Positions 1 to 8,592 of a stretch of DNA of 64,000 nt are shown here, in pieces (the first letter of the stretch is position 1; every line of letters starts with the position of its first letter). The notes under the pieces are model-generated. The model saw only the letters and a list, made by a program, of their open reading frames with translations, was not told the origin of the DNA and did not search any database. The stretch is from JACCXG01 sp963834305. GTDB lineage: Bacteria; Acidobacteriota; Vicinamibacteria; Vicinamibacterales; 2-12-FULL-66-21. A program made the translations under genes and the position numbers. The stretch covers positions 1,426,001-1,490,000 of the forward strand of contig CAWIAX010000003.1 of NCBI GenBank assembly GCA_963834305.1, read 5' to 3'.

Positions 1-2
1 TC

Positions 3-1094
3 CAGGACGCGCTGAGCGCGCCGTTCCTGATCGGCGGGCGCGAAGTCTTCACCTCGGCCAGCATCGGCATTGCCTTCGGCCCGGCCCACTACACCAATCC
101 CGACGAGGTCATGCGCGACGCCGATACCGCGATGTATCACGCCAAGTCGCGCGGCAAGGCCCGCCACGAGGTGTTCGACGCCGACATGCACGCCCGCGTC
201 CGGGATCGCCTGAGCCTCGAGAACGATCTGCGCCGGGCGGTGGTCAGCAACGACTTCGAGGTGCACTACCAGCCGATCGTGTCGCTGACCTCGGGGATGT
301 GCGTCGGGTTCGAGTCCCTCGTGCGCTGGACGCGCAACGGCGAGGCGATCTCGCCGGCCGTGTTCATCCCGATCGCCGAGGAGCTCGGCCTGATCGAGCC
401 GCTCGGCACGTGGGTGCTGCAGCAGGCCTGCCACACCTTCTCGGGGTGGCAGCGGCAGTTCCCCGAAGCGGAGCTCGACTGCATCACCGTGAACGTCTCG
501 AGCCGCCAGCTCATGCAGCAGAACTTCCTTCGCGTCGTCCAGCAGGCGGTGCGCAAGTCCGGGCTGCGGCCGGCCGACCTGCGGGTCGAGATCACCGAGA
601 CCGCCCTGATGGACAGTCCCGGCGAGGCCGCCGGCGTGCTGCGCGACCTGCGCGACTTCGGCGTGAAGGTCTACCTCGACGACTTCGGGACCGGCTACTC
701 GTCGCTGAGCCACCTGCACAAGCTGCCGGTGGACGCGCTGAAGATCGACCGCTCGTTCGTCAAGAGCCTGCTGCTGCCCGATCGTCCGGCGATCGTCGAG
801 AGCATCCTCGCGCTCGCCCGCACGCTCAACACGAGCGTGGTGGCCGAGGGGATCGAGAGCGAGGTGCAGGCGCGCGAGCTGGAGCGCCTCGGGTGCACGC
901 ACGCGCAGGGCTTCCTGTTCTCGCGGCCGCTGTCGGTCAAGGCGGCGGAAGAGCTGGTTGGCGCCAACCAGCCGCTGGGCCCGAAAGGGGCGGTCGGCCA
1001 CGAAGGGCTGGCCGGGCATTCGGGGCCGCCGCTCCGCGCGGCTCACGCGACAGCGCGCGCCGCCGGCCGCCCCTCGCCGCTTGCCCGCGCCTGA
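3..1094 (+). CDS. GGDEF-EAL protein, 3' part (cyclic-di-GMP phosphodiesterase), 5' end outside the window
   Basis: The frame is open from the left edge, so the gene is partial. The first ~50 residues are the end of a GGDEF domain (SIGIA, then ADTAMYHAKSRGK). A complete EAL domain follows. Visible catalytic and metal residues are the signature (here GFESLVRW, ESL instead of EAL), VNVSS, the ITE glutamate, LDDFGTGYSSL, LKIDRSFV, VAEGIE and the AQGFLFSRP glutamine. All acidic and amide ligands known from active EAL phosphodiesterases are present, so hydrolysis of cyclic-di-GMP is likely. The GGDEF core lies outside the window, so its activity cannot be judged. The last ~45 residues are low-complexity and look disordered. 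Confidence 0.9.
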   Translation, partial: QDALSAPFLIGGREVFTSASIGIAFGPAHYTNPDEVMRDADTAMYHAKSRGKARHEVFDADMHARVRDRLSLENDLRRAVVSNDFEVHYQPIVSLTSGMCVGFESLVRWTRNGEAISPAVFIPIAEELGLIEPLGTWVLQQACHTFSGWQRQFPEAELDCITVNVSSRQLMQQNFLRVVQQAVRKSGLRPADLRVEITETALMDSPGEAAGVLRDLRDFGVKVYLDDFGTGYSSLSHLHKLPVDALKIDRSFVKSLLLPDRPAIVESILALARTLNTSVVAEGIESEVQARELERLGCTHAQGFLFSRPLSVKAAEELVGANQPLGPKGAVGHEGLAGHSGPPLRAAHATARAAGRPSPLARA

Positions 1095-1363
1095 TCTCCC
1101 GCATCTCCTGCTGCCTGTAACTCAGCCTTTTCCGGCACGATCCCTCTGACACTGTCCCCGGATAGGGCGACAAAATTCTTCTCCCGCGGCGGCTTCAAAA
1201 CCCCCCTGAACGTTTAGTCTACGGCGCAGTCCCCCGCGCGCCGGAGACGGGTGGCTTTTCAATGGCCATTTGCTGCGTTGCCGTTCGACCGGTTCTGTGC
1301 CGCCCCGCGGCCCGGATCGTGCGTTGGCCGGCCCGATCCCCGTCGGTCTGAGGAGGAGAAGAG

Positions 1364-4300
1364 ATGTCCCCAGCTCTGCGCTGTGTGAGGCCCGTGAAGA
1401 CGTCGAGCGTGCTGATAGTGCTGGCCGCGCTGACGGCGGTCCTGATGTTCCCGCGCCCCGGTCACGCCCAGGCCACACAGCCGCTGTCGTTCTTCAAGAA
1501 CTACTTCGTGACCGGCGACTACGTCGTCCGGGGCGCGAGCCTGTGGCGCAGGGGCGTCCGCGACAAGGCCGTCGCACGCATCCCTGCCCTCGGCGGCCCC
1601 GGCGGCGTGCCCGCTCAGGCCGACATCCTCGCCGCGTTCCTCTACATCCAGACCGCAGAACGGATCCAGGGATCGGGCATCGACCACGCGAAGTTCAACG
1701 GCTACGACCTCGGTCCGTTCGTGGATCCCGCGGTGGGGGAGCCGGGCTCCGGCACGATCGCCAGGGCCCTCAATGACTGGAACGATGCCACCCCCGCGTG
1801 CTGGAGCATTGCGTTTCCGGTTGGCCGCCGCCTGGTGACGTACCGCGCGGACGTGCTGCGCTTTCTCCCCGTCGATCCGGCAACCGGCAAGCAGAAGCTG
1901 GACGCCACGTTCGTCGTCGAGCTGCCCGATGTCGGCTCCCTGGCCGGCGACGACGATGAGTTCGGGCGGGAGCCGAAGCATCTCGTGGGTCCGCGCGCGG
2001 TCGGCGCCAGCGTGGTCGTGGTCTACCGCGATCGCACGCAGCCGTTGCGGGGGCTCGTCATCTACGACGGCGCCTACACCAAGCGCGCCTTCCAGACCAT
2101 GTCGCAGACGCTCGCCGGCTTCTACCAGTCGTCGGCGGGATCTCCCGCCGCGCGGGAAGCCAGCCTGACGCAGATCGTGGGCGACGGCCGCGGCTTCCTG
2201 TCGGAGCGGGTCTACCTCGACGGGCAGCTGCTGGCCGAGAATCCCTTCAGGAGCCTCCTCGGTCCCAAGTGGGACAACTGGCGCACGGCGGTCTCGCTGC
2301 CGGCGAACGCCGCCTCCACCACCGTCACCGTGGCGCCGCACACATGGGCCTCCGACTGCCTGTCGTGGAGCGCCATGGTCCTCAGCACGACGGTCCAGGA
2401 CTCCGACGAGGACGGACTGCTCGACGTGTGGGAAACGAGCACCACGCTGCAGGATCCGAACGGCCAGGCGCTGCCGAACCTCCAGGCGATGGGTGCCGAT
2501 CCCGCCCGGAAGGACCTGTTCATCGAGGTCGGGTACATGGGCACCAATAATGCCCTCATGTACGGCTTCGGCCCGGCCGCACGGATCCGCGACCCGCATA
2601 CCCACCTGCCGTCGGAGGCGGCCCTGCGGTCGATGGCCGATGCGTTCGCCCGGAAGGGGATCCAGGTCCACTTCGACGTCGGGAACAACTACCAGACGCC
2701 GGCGCCGTCGTTCCCCTACGTAATCATCCCGGCGGCGGGCGGGCTGGCGCGGGGCGGGGAGGTCTTCGACGAGACCATCACGCAGTGCGCCCGCGGCGCG
2801 GCCGATCCTCCGGCGGTGTGCCAGTTCGCCGACTATCCCGGCACCGTCGGCTGGAAGACCGGTTTCCGCTTCCTCAAGGAGGAGGCGTTCGACCCCGTCC
2901 GCAAGGACATGTTCCGCTATGCCTTCTTCGCGCACTCGGTCGGCATCCCGAAGGACAGCTGTCAGCTGACGCTGGCCGACGGGACCATCGTGTCCGATCC
3001 GGCGTGCGAGCAGAAGGATCTGACCGGCCGATCCGTGCGGCCGGACTTCCACGTGCCGCGGACGAACTCGGGCATCGGCGACTTCCCGGGCGGCGACCTG
3101 CTGATCACGCTCGGCGCCTTCGACGACGCCGCGGGCAATCCGATCGGGACCCCCTTCATGCAGGCCTCGACGCTGATGCACGAGCTCGGGCATACCTTCG
3201 AGCTGACCCACGCGGGTCCGCCGGTGATGCCGCGGGAACCGAACTGCAAGTCGAATTACCTGAGCGTGATGAACTACCTGTTCCAGCTCCGCGGCCTGCT
3301 GGATCCGGCCGGCGTTCCGCAGATGGACTACTCGGCGGAGGCCAACCCGACCATCTTCGAGGGCGTCCTCGCCGACGGCGGTCCGCTCATGGCGCTGCGC
3401 TACCGCACCGGCTGGTACGCGCCGAGATCGTCCAGCTATCTCAATAATGTGGCGCCCGCCGCGACGAAACACTGCGACGGTTCGGAGCTGAGCGCGGCCG
3501 AGGAAGCGGACCGGGTGGCGGGCGGCGGCATGGTCCGGGTGGATTCCGCCAGCCTGGCCGGCTTCGAGATCGACTGGAACGCGGATGGCGTGGCGAACGC
3601 CGCCGGCGTGTTGCGCGACGGCATGCAGGACGTCAACTTCAACGGCACCGTGGCGGCGCTCAACCCCGGGGCCAACGATTGGGACGCCGTCCGCCTGAAC
3701 GAGCTCGGCGGGCGCCGCAGCGTCGGCGGCTTCTTCATCGACCAGCAGGGACGCAAGGCCGTGGGCCCGCTGTCGCTCGACGTTGGCCGGGGGGACATCG
3801 GCCGTGGCGACATCGGCCGCGGCGACATCGGCCGTGGCGACATCGGTCGAGGCGATATCGGCCGCGGTGACATCGGCCGCGGCGACATCGGCCGCGGGGA
3901 TATCGGCCGCGGCGACATCGGGCGCGGCGACATTGGCCGCGGTGATTTTGGCGGCGGCGATCTCGACGTCGGCGCACCCGGCGAGCCGGCCGGCGAAATC
4001 GACCTCGAAACGTTCACCGCGGCCACCGGCAATGCGCCCACGCCGCCCAACGCGCTGCAGGCCTGCCTCACCAACGGCGAGGGGCAGTGCGCTGCCGAGG
4101 GCGGCGCCGTGCCGGTCAGGCTCGACTGGCAGACGCCCAACATCGGCCGCGCCGTCAGCTATGAGATCTACCGGTTCAATCGCGACCCGGAGGCCCCCTT
4201 CCCGCCCGGTGCGCTGCCGACCGAACCGCTGGCCACCATCCAGGGCACGGAGGGCCCCGTTCCCACGTATTACCTCGACGAATCGGCGGCTCCCGGCGTG

Positions 4301-4783
4301 AATTACGCCTACTTCGTCATCGCGCAATTCGACGACGGGCAGCGCAGCGGCATCTCGACCTTCGCGACGGTGGACACGCCGGAAGACGAGCTGTCGTGCA
4401 GCACCGAGTTGCCGTCGCCGGTGCTCGAGTACACCGGCAGCGAAACCTACGAGACCCAATACGGCCTCTACCGGAGGTACAACCTCAGCGTGACCAATCG
4501 GTCGGCTTACCCGGACGCGCTGTTTGCCGCCGCGCCCGACCTTCCCGCGTGCGGGTTGAACGACAACGCGTCGCGGACGTGGGTCGATATTTTCGCCGAC
4601 GGGCGGCGGACCTACGGCTTCTGCGCCCTGAGCGCGTCAGATCAGCTCGGCCAGCTGTGGTTTGCCCTTCCGGCCAGCCAGGACGCGCCGAGGAGAGCGA
4701 AGATCGTCCTGACCGACCGGCGCTGCGAGGATCGCACGCTGATCTCGAACGAGGTGTGGATTGGCGGGATCGAAGTGCCCTAG
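1364..4783 (+). CDS. Secreted metzincin-like metalloprotease with tandem D-I-G-R-G repeat and FN3-like tail
   Basis: 1139 residues. The start at 1364 follows a consensus AGGAGG. Residues 1-36 form a Sec signal peptide ending near HAQA. Residues 606-616 read HELGHTFELTH: three zinc histidines and the catalytic glutamate of HExxHxxxxxH, with Glu where metzincins usually have Gly. SVMNY near Met636 matches a metzincin Met-turn, so a zinc protease of pappalysin-like type is likely. Residues 806-865 are twelve 5-residue units (mostly D-I-G-R-G). A fibronectin-III-like stretch (VPVRLDW, YEIYRF) follows, then ~200 residues I cannot assign. No sorting signal or membrane anchor is seen. The gene stands alone and converges with the kinase at 4811. 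Confidence 0.8.
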   Translation: MSPALRCVRPVKTSSVLIVLAALTAVLMFPRPGHAQATQPLSFFKNYFVTGDYVVRGASLWRRGVRDKAVARIPALGGPGGVPAQADILAAFLYIQTAERIQGSGIDHAKFNGYDLGPFVDPAVGEPGSGTIARALNDWNDATPACWSIAFPVGRRLVTYRADVLRFLPVDPATGKQKLDATFVVELPDVGSLAGDDDEFGREPKHLVGPRAVGASVVVVYRDRTQPLRGLVIYDGAYTKRAFQTMSQTLAGFYQSSAGSPAAREASLTQIVGDGRGFLSERVYLDGQLLAENPFRSLLGPKWDNWRTAVSLPANAASTTVTVAPHTWASDCLSWSAMVLSTTVQDSDEDGLLDVWETSTTLQDPNGQALPNLQAMGADPARKDLFIEVGYMGTNNALMYGFGPAARIRDPHTHLPSEAALRSMADAFARKGIQVHFDVGNNYQTPAPSFPYVIIPAAGGLARGGEVFDETITQCARGAADPPAVCQFADYPGTVGWKTGFRFLKEEAFDPVRKDMFRYAFFAHSVGIPKDSCQLTLADGTIVSDPACEQKDLTGRSVRPDFHVPRTNSGIGDFPGGDLLITLGAFDDAAGNPIGTPFMQASTLMHELGHTFELTHAGPPVMPREPNCKSNYLSVMNYLFQLRGLLDPAGVPQMDYSAEANPTIFEGVLADGGPLMALRYRTGWYAPRSSSYLNNVAPAATKHCDGSELSAAEEADRVAGGGMVRVDSASLAGFEIDWNADGVANAAGVLRDGMQDVNFNGTVAALNPGANDWDAVRLNELGGRRSVGGFFIDQQGRKAVGPLSLDVGRGDIGRGDIGRGDIGRGDIGRGDIGRGDIGRGDIGRGDIGRGDIGRGDIGRGDFGGGDLDVGAPGEPAGEIDLETFTAATGNAPTPPNALQACLTNGEGQCAAEGGAVPVRLDWQTPNIGRAVSYEIYRFNRDPEAPFPPGALPTEPLATIQGTEGPVPTYYLDESAAPGVNYAYFVIAQFDDGQRSGISTFATVDTPEDELSCSTELPSPVLEYTGSETYETQYGLYRRYNLSVTNRSAYPDALFAAAPDLPACGLNDNASRTWVDIFADGRRTYGFCALSASDQLGQLWFALPASQDAPRRAKIVLTDRRCEDRTLISNEVWIGGIEVP
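3779..3958 (+). repeat. 12 x 15-bp in-frame tandem repeat encoding D-[IVF]-G-[RG]-G
   Basis: Twelve contiguous 15-bp units. The first encodes DVGRG, ten encode DIGRG, the last DFGGG, and a degenerate DLDVG follows. Third codon positions differ between units (gac/gat, ggc/ggt/ggg, cgc/cgt/cga/cgg). The array is therefore not a fresh slippage product and the peptide appears to be under selection. Confidence 0.95.
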
Positions 4784-4810
4784 CGGCACGCCGTGACGGG
4801 GCGCGCGTGA

Positions 4811-7800
4811 CTACTGCGTCAGCCGGCGGCGTGCATCCGCGGCCAGCTGATCCTGCTGGGACCCGCCGCGGATGTCCAGGTAGGCGCGATAAGCGTCCTC
4901 GAAGCCGGTGCTCCTGAGCCCCTGGCGCACCCGCCCCCGGTAGTAGTAGACCGGCGGGAAGTGACCGTAGGTGGGCTCTTCATCGAGGAAGAGCGAGAGC
5001 GCCTCGCCGCGCCGCGTGATGCAGCGGTCGAACTCGGAATCGGCCTGCGTCAGGGCGCCGGCCTCGAGGTAGGCGCGGCCCAGATCGAAGTGGCCGATCC
5101 AGGTATCGAGCAGCGCGTTGGCCTCGGTGAACGCGCCGACGGCGCGGCGTGCGTCGCCTGCTTCCAGCAGCCACAGTCCCTCGATGATGCGGGCATACGC
5201 CCGGGGCTCCGCCTGCAAGCGGGACGACAACACCTTGACCAGCGGTTCCGTCTGCTTCCGCGCGTCGGCCGCCACCAGCACGCGCGCCGCCAGGAACTGG
5301 ATCTTCGCCGCGCTGCTGTGCACGAGCGCGGTCTCCGCCGCGGCCACGGCGGCCGCCTTGTTCCCCCGCAGCAGCTGCGCGTGGGCCAGCGCCGCGTACT
5401 TGTTGGCGGCGCGGTCGGGATCCTTCGACGCCAGATCCGCCGCCGCTCCCCGCGTGAGGATGTCGGCCGCCTCCGCGAACCGTCCCTGGTGGACCGCCAG
5501 GTCGCCCAGCCCCGACGCGCTGTACGACACGCCGAGCTCATCGAACTTGCCCAGGCTCTCGTAGGTCGTGGCGGCCTGCGGGTAGTGGCCCTGCAGCAGC
5601 TGCGCGAAACCCAGCGCCAGCAGGCCGAACAATCCCTGCTGCGGCATCGCCCGCACTTCCTGCTCCGCCGCCGCCGCGTCGCCGCTGTAGGCCTCGTAGA
5701 GCGCGAGGTTCTCGCGGTAGAGCGCGCGCTTCGGCAGGATTTTGATCACCTTGCGCATTTCCTCGACCGCCCGCGGCATGTCCCGCAGGTAGGTCGAGCA
5801 CAGCGCCAGGTTGTTCCGGGCCGAGGTGTCGGCCGCATACCGCGCGATCAGATCGCCGAACTCCTTCACGCACTGCTGGTAATCGCTCGTGATCATGTAG
5901 AACAGCCCGCGCGTCCGGTAGCGCTCGCGCTCGGTCATGCTCCCGAGGTGGCTGACCGCCTCCTTGATGTAGCGCTCCGCGTCCTGCTGCCGGTCGAGAT
6001 TGCGGGAGGCGATGGCCATGCCGGCGTACCCCAGCCCGAATTCAGGATCGAGCGCGACCGCTTTCGCGAAGGACTGCAGCGCCGCGTCGAACTGGCTGCG
6101 CGACATCTGCTCGGCGGCGGCCGCGTACTCCCGCACCACCTCGAGCGACGTCGCCGACAGCGTCTCCATCGCGAAGCGCCGGCTCGACTCCGACGTGTCG
6201 TCGCCGAGCGCCGCCCGGATCGCCGACGCCAGGTTCGTCGCGGCCGCCAGCACCTGGGTCCGGCTCGACGCGCGCTCTTCGACGGTCGTGATCTCGTTGC
6301 CGGTGACCGCATGGATGGCCTTGAGCGACATCACGTACTGGCCGCCCTGCTGGACCAGGCTGCCCGAGAGCACCACGCCGAGCCCTTCCCTGACGGCAAT
6401 CTCGCGCGCCGCCCGCGCATCCATCAGGTCCGGGGGGCGGACGCCGAGACTGCGGCTGACCACGCTGCGGTCGTAGGCGCTCACGAAGCCGGCATCCTCG
6501 ATCGCGATCTTGAGCATCGGCTCGAGCGTCCGATCGAAGGTGGGATCGCCCGTGCCGTTGTCGAAGTCCGCGATGATGACCGACACCGGGTCGTGTTCGA
6601 CCGGTGGCGGCGGCGTCCGCGTCAGCCACAGGGTGGCCAGCGGCAGCGCCACCACCAGCACCGCCAGGACCGCCAGCACCCACTTGTTGAACGGCCTGCC
6701 CCCGGGTACCGGCTTTGGCCCGGCGTGGACGTGCTCCAGCGCATCGATCAGCGCGGCAACCGACGGGAACCGCGCCGCCGGATCAGGCTGCAGGCACCGG
6801 TTCACGATGCGTTCGACATCGTCCGGGATCGTCGGATCGAGCGTCTGCACCGACGGCGGCGCGTGGTCGATCCGGGCGAGGAGGTCGTCCACCGCATCGG
6901 TCGCGCCGCTGACGTTCCGCATGCCGACGAGCATGTCGCGCATGACCATGCCCAGCGAGTAGATGTCGGAGCGCTCGTCCGCCGGCTGCCCCTTGGCCTG
7001 CTCCGGCGACATGTAGGCCACCGTGCCGACGATGGCGCCCTGCACCGTCTGGCCGGTGAGCAGATCCTCCCGGGAGAAGCGCTTCGCCCCGGACTTCACG
7101 TGCGTCTGGATCGCCGGGACGGCGGACCTGGCGATGCCGAAGTCCATGATCAGGAGCTCGTCCCCTTCGACCATGATGTTGGCCGGCTTCAGGTCGCGAT
7201 GAATGACCCCGGCTTGATGGGCCTCCTGCAGGCCGGCCGCCAGCTGCTTGATGAAGTGGACGACGCGGTCCACCGGCAGGTGCCCGGTGGTCTTGAGTGT
7301 CGTGGCGAGGTCGCGCCCCTCGACGTAGGTCATCGAGATGTACTTGGTGCCGTCGACTTCACCGATGTCGTGGATGCGGACGACGTTGCGGTGGGAAACC
7401 TTGCGCGCCAGCAGGAGCTCGCGCTTGAAGCGCGAGTGCAGCTCCGCGGCCATCGCCGGGTCGCCGCTGACTTCAGTCCTGATGAGTTTGAGGGCGACCG
7501 CGTCCCCGAGCTCGTTGTCCCAGGCGTGGTACACCACCCCCATGCCGCCCGCCCCGAGCACGCGCAGGATCCGGTAGCGGGGACCGAATGCGTCGCCCGG
7601 CCCGAGCGTGGCCGCGGCCTTGCGCGGCGCCGAGCCCGGCATGCCGGTCGTGTCGGGGAAAGGCGACGGGCGCGTCTCGCCGGCATCCCCCGGCTGCGTG
7701 CGATCGGGGTCGGGCGCGGGGGTCAGGGTGGCGACGAAAGCGGCCTTGGGAAAGGTCCGGCCGCATTGCGGACAGCTGGCGCCCTCGGCAGCGCTCGCTC

Positions 7801-7834
7801 CGCAATGGGGACATTTCAACGGGGCACCTCCCAT
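4811..7834 (-). CDS. Membrane Ser/Thr protein kinase with N-terminal zinc ribbon and TPR-rich sensor tail
   Basis: 1007 residues. The N-terminus has two CxxC knuckles (CPHCG, CPQCG), a zinc ribbon. The PknB-type kinase domain spans about residues 85-365: glycine loop GAGGMGVVY near 91, VALKLI lysine, HRDLKPANIM near 208, DFGIA and YMSPEQ. One transmembrane helix lies at about 378-398 (VLAVLAVLVVALPLATLWL). The C-terminal ~600 residues begin with a TolB/FlgO-like domain (VSVIIADFDNGT) and continue with TPR-like helical repeats. All catalytic motifs are intact. Substrate and ligand are unknown. A possible -10 element (CATAAT on the minus strand) lies ~17 bp upstream of the start. Confidence 0.92.
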   Translation of the reverse strand: MGGAPLKCPHCGASAAEGASCPQCGRTFPKAAFVATLTPAPDPDRTQPGDAGETRPSPFPDTTGMPGSAPRKAAATLGPGDAFGPRYRILRVLGAGGMGVVYHAWDNELGDAVALKLIRTEVSGDPAMAAELHSRFKRELLLARKVSHRNVVRIHDIGEVDGTKYISMTYVEGRDLATTLKTTGHLPVDRVVHFIKQLAAGLQEAHQAGVIHRDLKPANIMVEGDELLIMDFGIARSAVPAIQTHVKSGAKRFSREDLLTGQTVQGAIVGTVAYMSPEQAKGQPADERSDIYSLGMVMRDMLVGMRNVSGATDAVDDLLARIDHAPPSVQTLDPTIPDDVERIVNRCLQPDPAARFPSVAALIDALEHVHAGPKPVPGGRPFNKWVLAVLAVLVVALPLATLWLTRTPPPPVEHDPVSVIIADFDNGTGDPTFDRTLEPMLKIAIEDAGFVSAYDRSVVSRSLGVRPPDLMDARAAREIAVREGLGVVLSGSLVQQGGQYVMSLKAIHAVTGNEITTVEERASSRTQVLAAATNLASAIRAALGDDTSESSRRFAMETLSATSLEVVREYAAAAEQMSRSQFDAALQSFAKAVALDPEFGLGYAGMAIASRNLDRQQDAERYIKEAVSHLGSMTERERYRTRGLFYMITSDYQQCVKEFGDLIARYAADTSARNNLALCSTYLRDMPRAVEEMRKVIKILPKRALYRENLALYEAYSGDAAAAEQEVRAMPQQGLFGLLALGFAQLLQGHYPQAATTYESLGKFDELGVSYSASGLGDLAVHQGRFAEAADILTRGAAADLASKDPDRAANKYAALAHAQLLRGNKAAAVAAAETALVHSSAAKIQFLAARVLVAADARKQTEPLVKVLSSRLQAEPRAYARIIEGLWLLEAGDARRAVGAFTEANALLDTWIGHFDLGRAYLEAGALTQADSEFDRCITRRGEALSLFLDEEPTYGHFPPVYYYRGRVRQGLRSTGFEDAYRAYLDIRGGSQQDQLAADARRRLTQ

Positions 7835-7865
7835 TTTGTGAGGACGGACCCATTATGCTACGGCC

Positions 7866-7918
7866 AGGTGGGGAACTGGGGAACTGGGAAACTCCCAACT
7901 TCCAATCGCCAACTCCCA
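7866..7918. repeat. Short GGGGAACT / AACTCCCA heptanucleotide-type repeat
   Basis: In the gap between two minus-strand genes, GGGGAACT-type units are followed by complementary AACTCCC-type units. The segment can fold back on itself and belongs to the same CCCAACN family seen at 9850, 20793, 21255, 21770 and 22310. Function unknown. Confidence 0.55.
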
Positions 7919-7970
7919 CGGAGTGCTGCCGCGAGAGGGCGGTCAGGCCGGCCGCCGGGCTGAAGGACGC

Positions 7971-8480
7971 TCAGGGGTTTGGGAGGGCAGCCCAGAGAAA
8001 AACTGCCGGCGTCGCCTGCACGATCCCGTGGGGGCTGACGCGGATTCCTATCTTCACCCGCAGCCACGGCTGCGCCGGATCGAGCCCATACGCGCACACG
8101 AAGTTCCAGCCCTGGGCGCCGTCCACGCACCGCAGGCCTTTTGGCGGCGTCTTCGAGGCCGGCGCCTGGCGAAGCCATTCCTCGACCCGGCGCGGGCTGA
8201 TCGTCGTGACCGCCGCACCGGGGCTGGCCCCCAGCGGAGCGGGCGGCCCGGGCGGCGCGGGCGGGCTCGCCAGTTCCACCGTATTCATGACCCCTCGCGC
8301 CTCCGCGGCCATCGACGTGAAATTGATCGTGGCGAGAAGCCTTTTACCGTCGGACCCGGAAAGCCGCCAGGCGAGCGGCAGGACGCCCGCGATCACGAGC
8401 CCGATGACGAGGTGTCGCCACGCGCGGCGCTGCGAGTTGATGACGTCGAGCGGGTACGTCTCGCTGCGGCGTTTAGCCAT
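7971..8480 (-). CDS. Hypothetical membrane-anchored protein
   Basis: 169 residues, family not recognised. A basic N-terminus (MAKRRSETY) precedes one hydrophobic helix at about residues 23-41 (HLVIGLVIAGVLPLAW). A proline/alanine-rich linker follows at 68-90, then a C-terminal domain with two cysteines (LRCVDG and NFVCAYG). It is probably an inner-membrane protein with an extracytoplasmic domain whose cysteines could form a disulfide. The sequence looks coding: a clear membrane segment, a compact C-terminus and an ATG start. It lies downstream of the M14 peptidase on the same strand, with a 112-bp gap, so co-transcription is possible. Confidence 0.6.
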   Translation of the reverse strand: MAKRRSETYPLDVINSQRRAWRHLVIGLVIAGVLPLAWRLSGSDGKRLLATINFTSMAAEARGVMNTVELASPPAPPGPPAPLGASPGAAVTTISPRRVEEWLRQAPASKTPPKGLRCVDGAQGWNFVCAYGLDPAQPWLRVKIGIRVSPHGIVQATPAVFLWAALPNP

Positions 8481-8592
8481 GCCGCCGGTTCATCAAGGAC
8501 CGTGCCCGACGGCTCCCCCCTGTCAGGTCCGCTCGCAGAGCAGGCCGGACGCGTCCATTGCAGGGCGCATGGCGCCGCCCATGCCGAAACCG

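Noticed and set aside
1095..1363. Possible cyclic-di-GMP riboswitch between the EAL gene and the protease
   Set aside because: No GEMM-I or GEMM-II conserved core was found in the 269 bp.
1259..4459. 1066-codon open frame on the minus strand
   Set aside because: Antisense shadow of the metzincin-like gene; Arg/His/Ala-rich, no domain, and the plus-strand frame has a signal peptide, zinc motif and ribosome site.
4784..4810. Intrinsic terminator between convergent genes
   Set aside because: Only a 5-bp imperfect stem and no T-run; not convincing.
4961..7963. 1000-codon open frame on the plus strand
   Set aside because: Shadow of the kinase gene on the opposite strand; no recognisable protein sequence.
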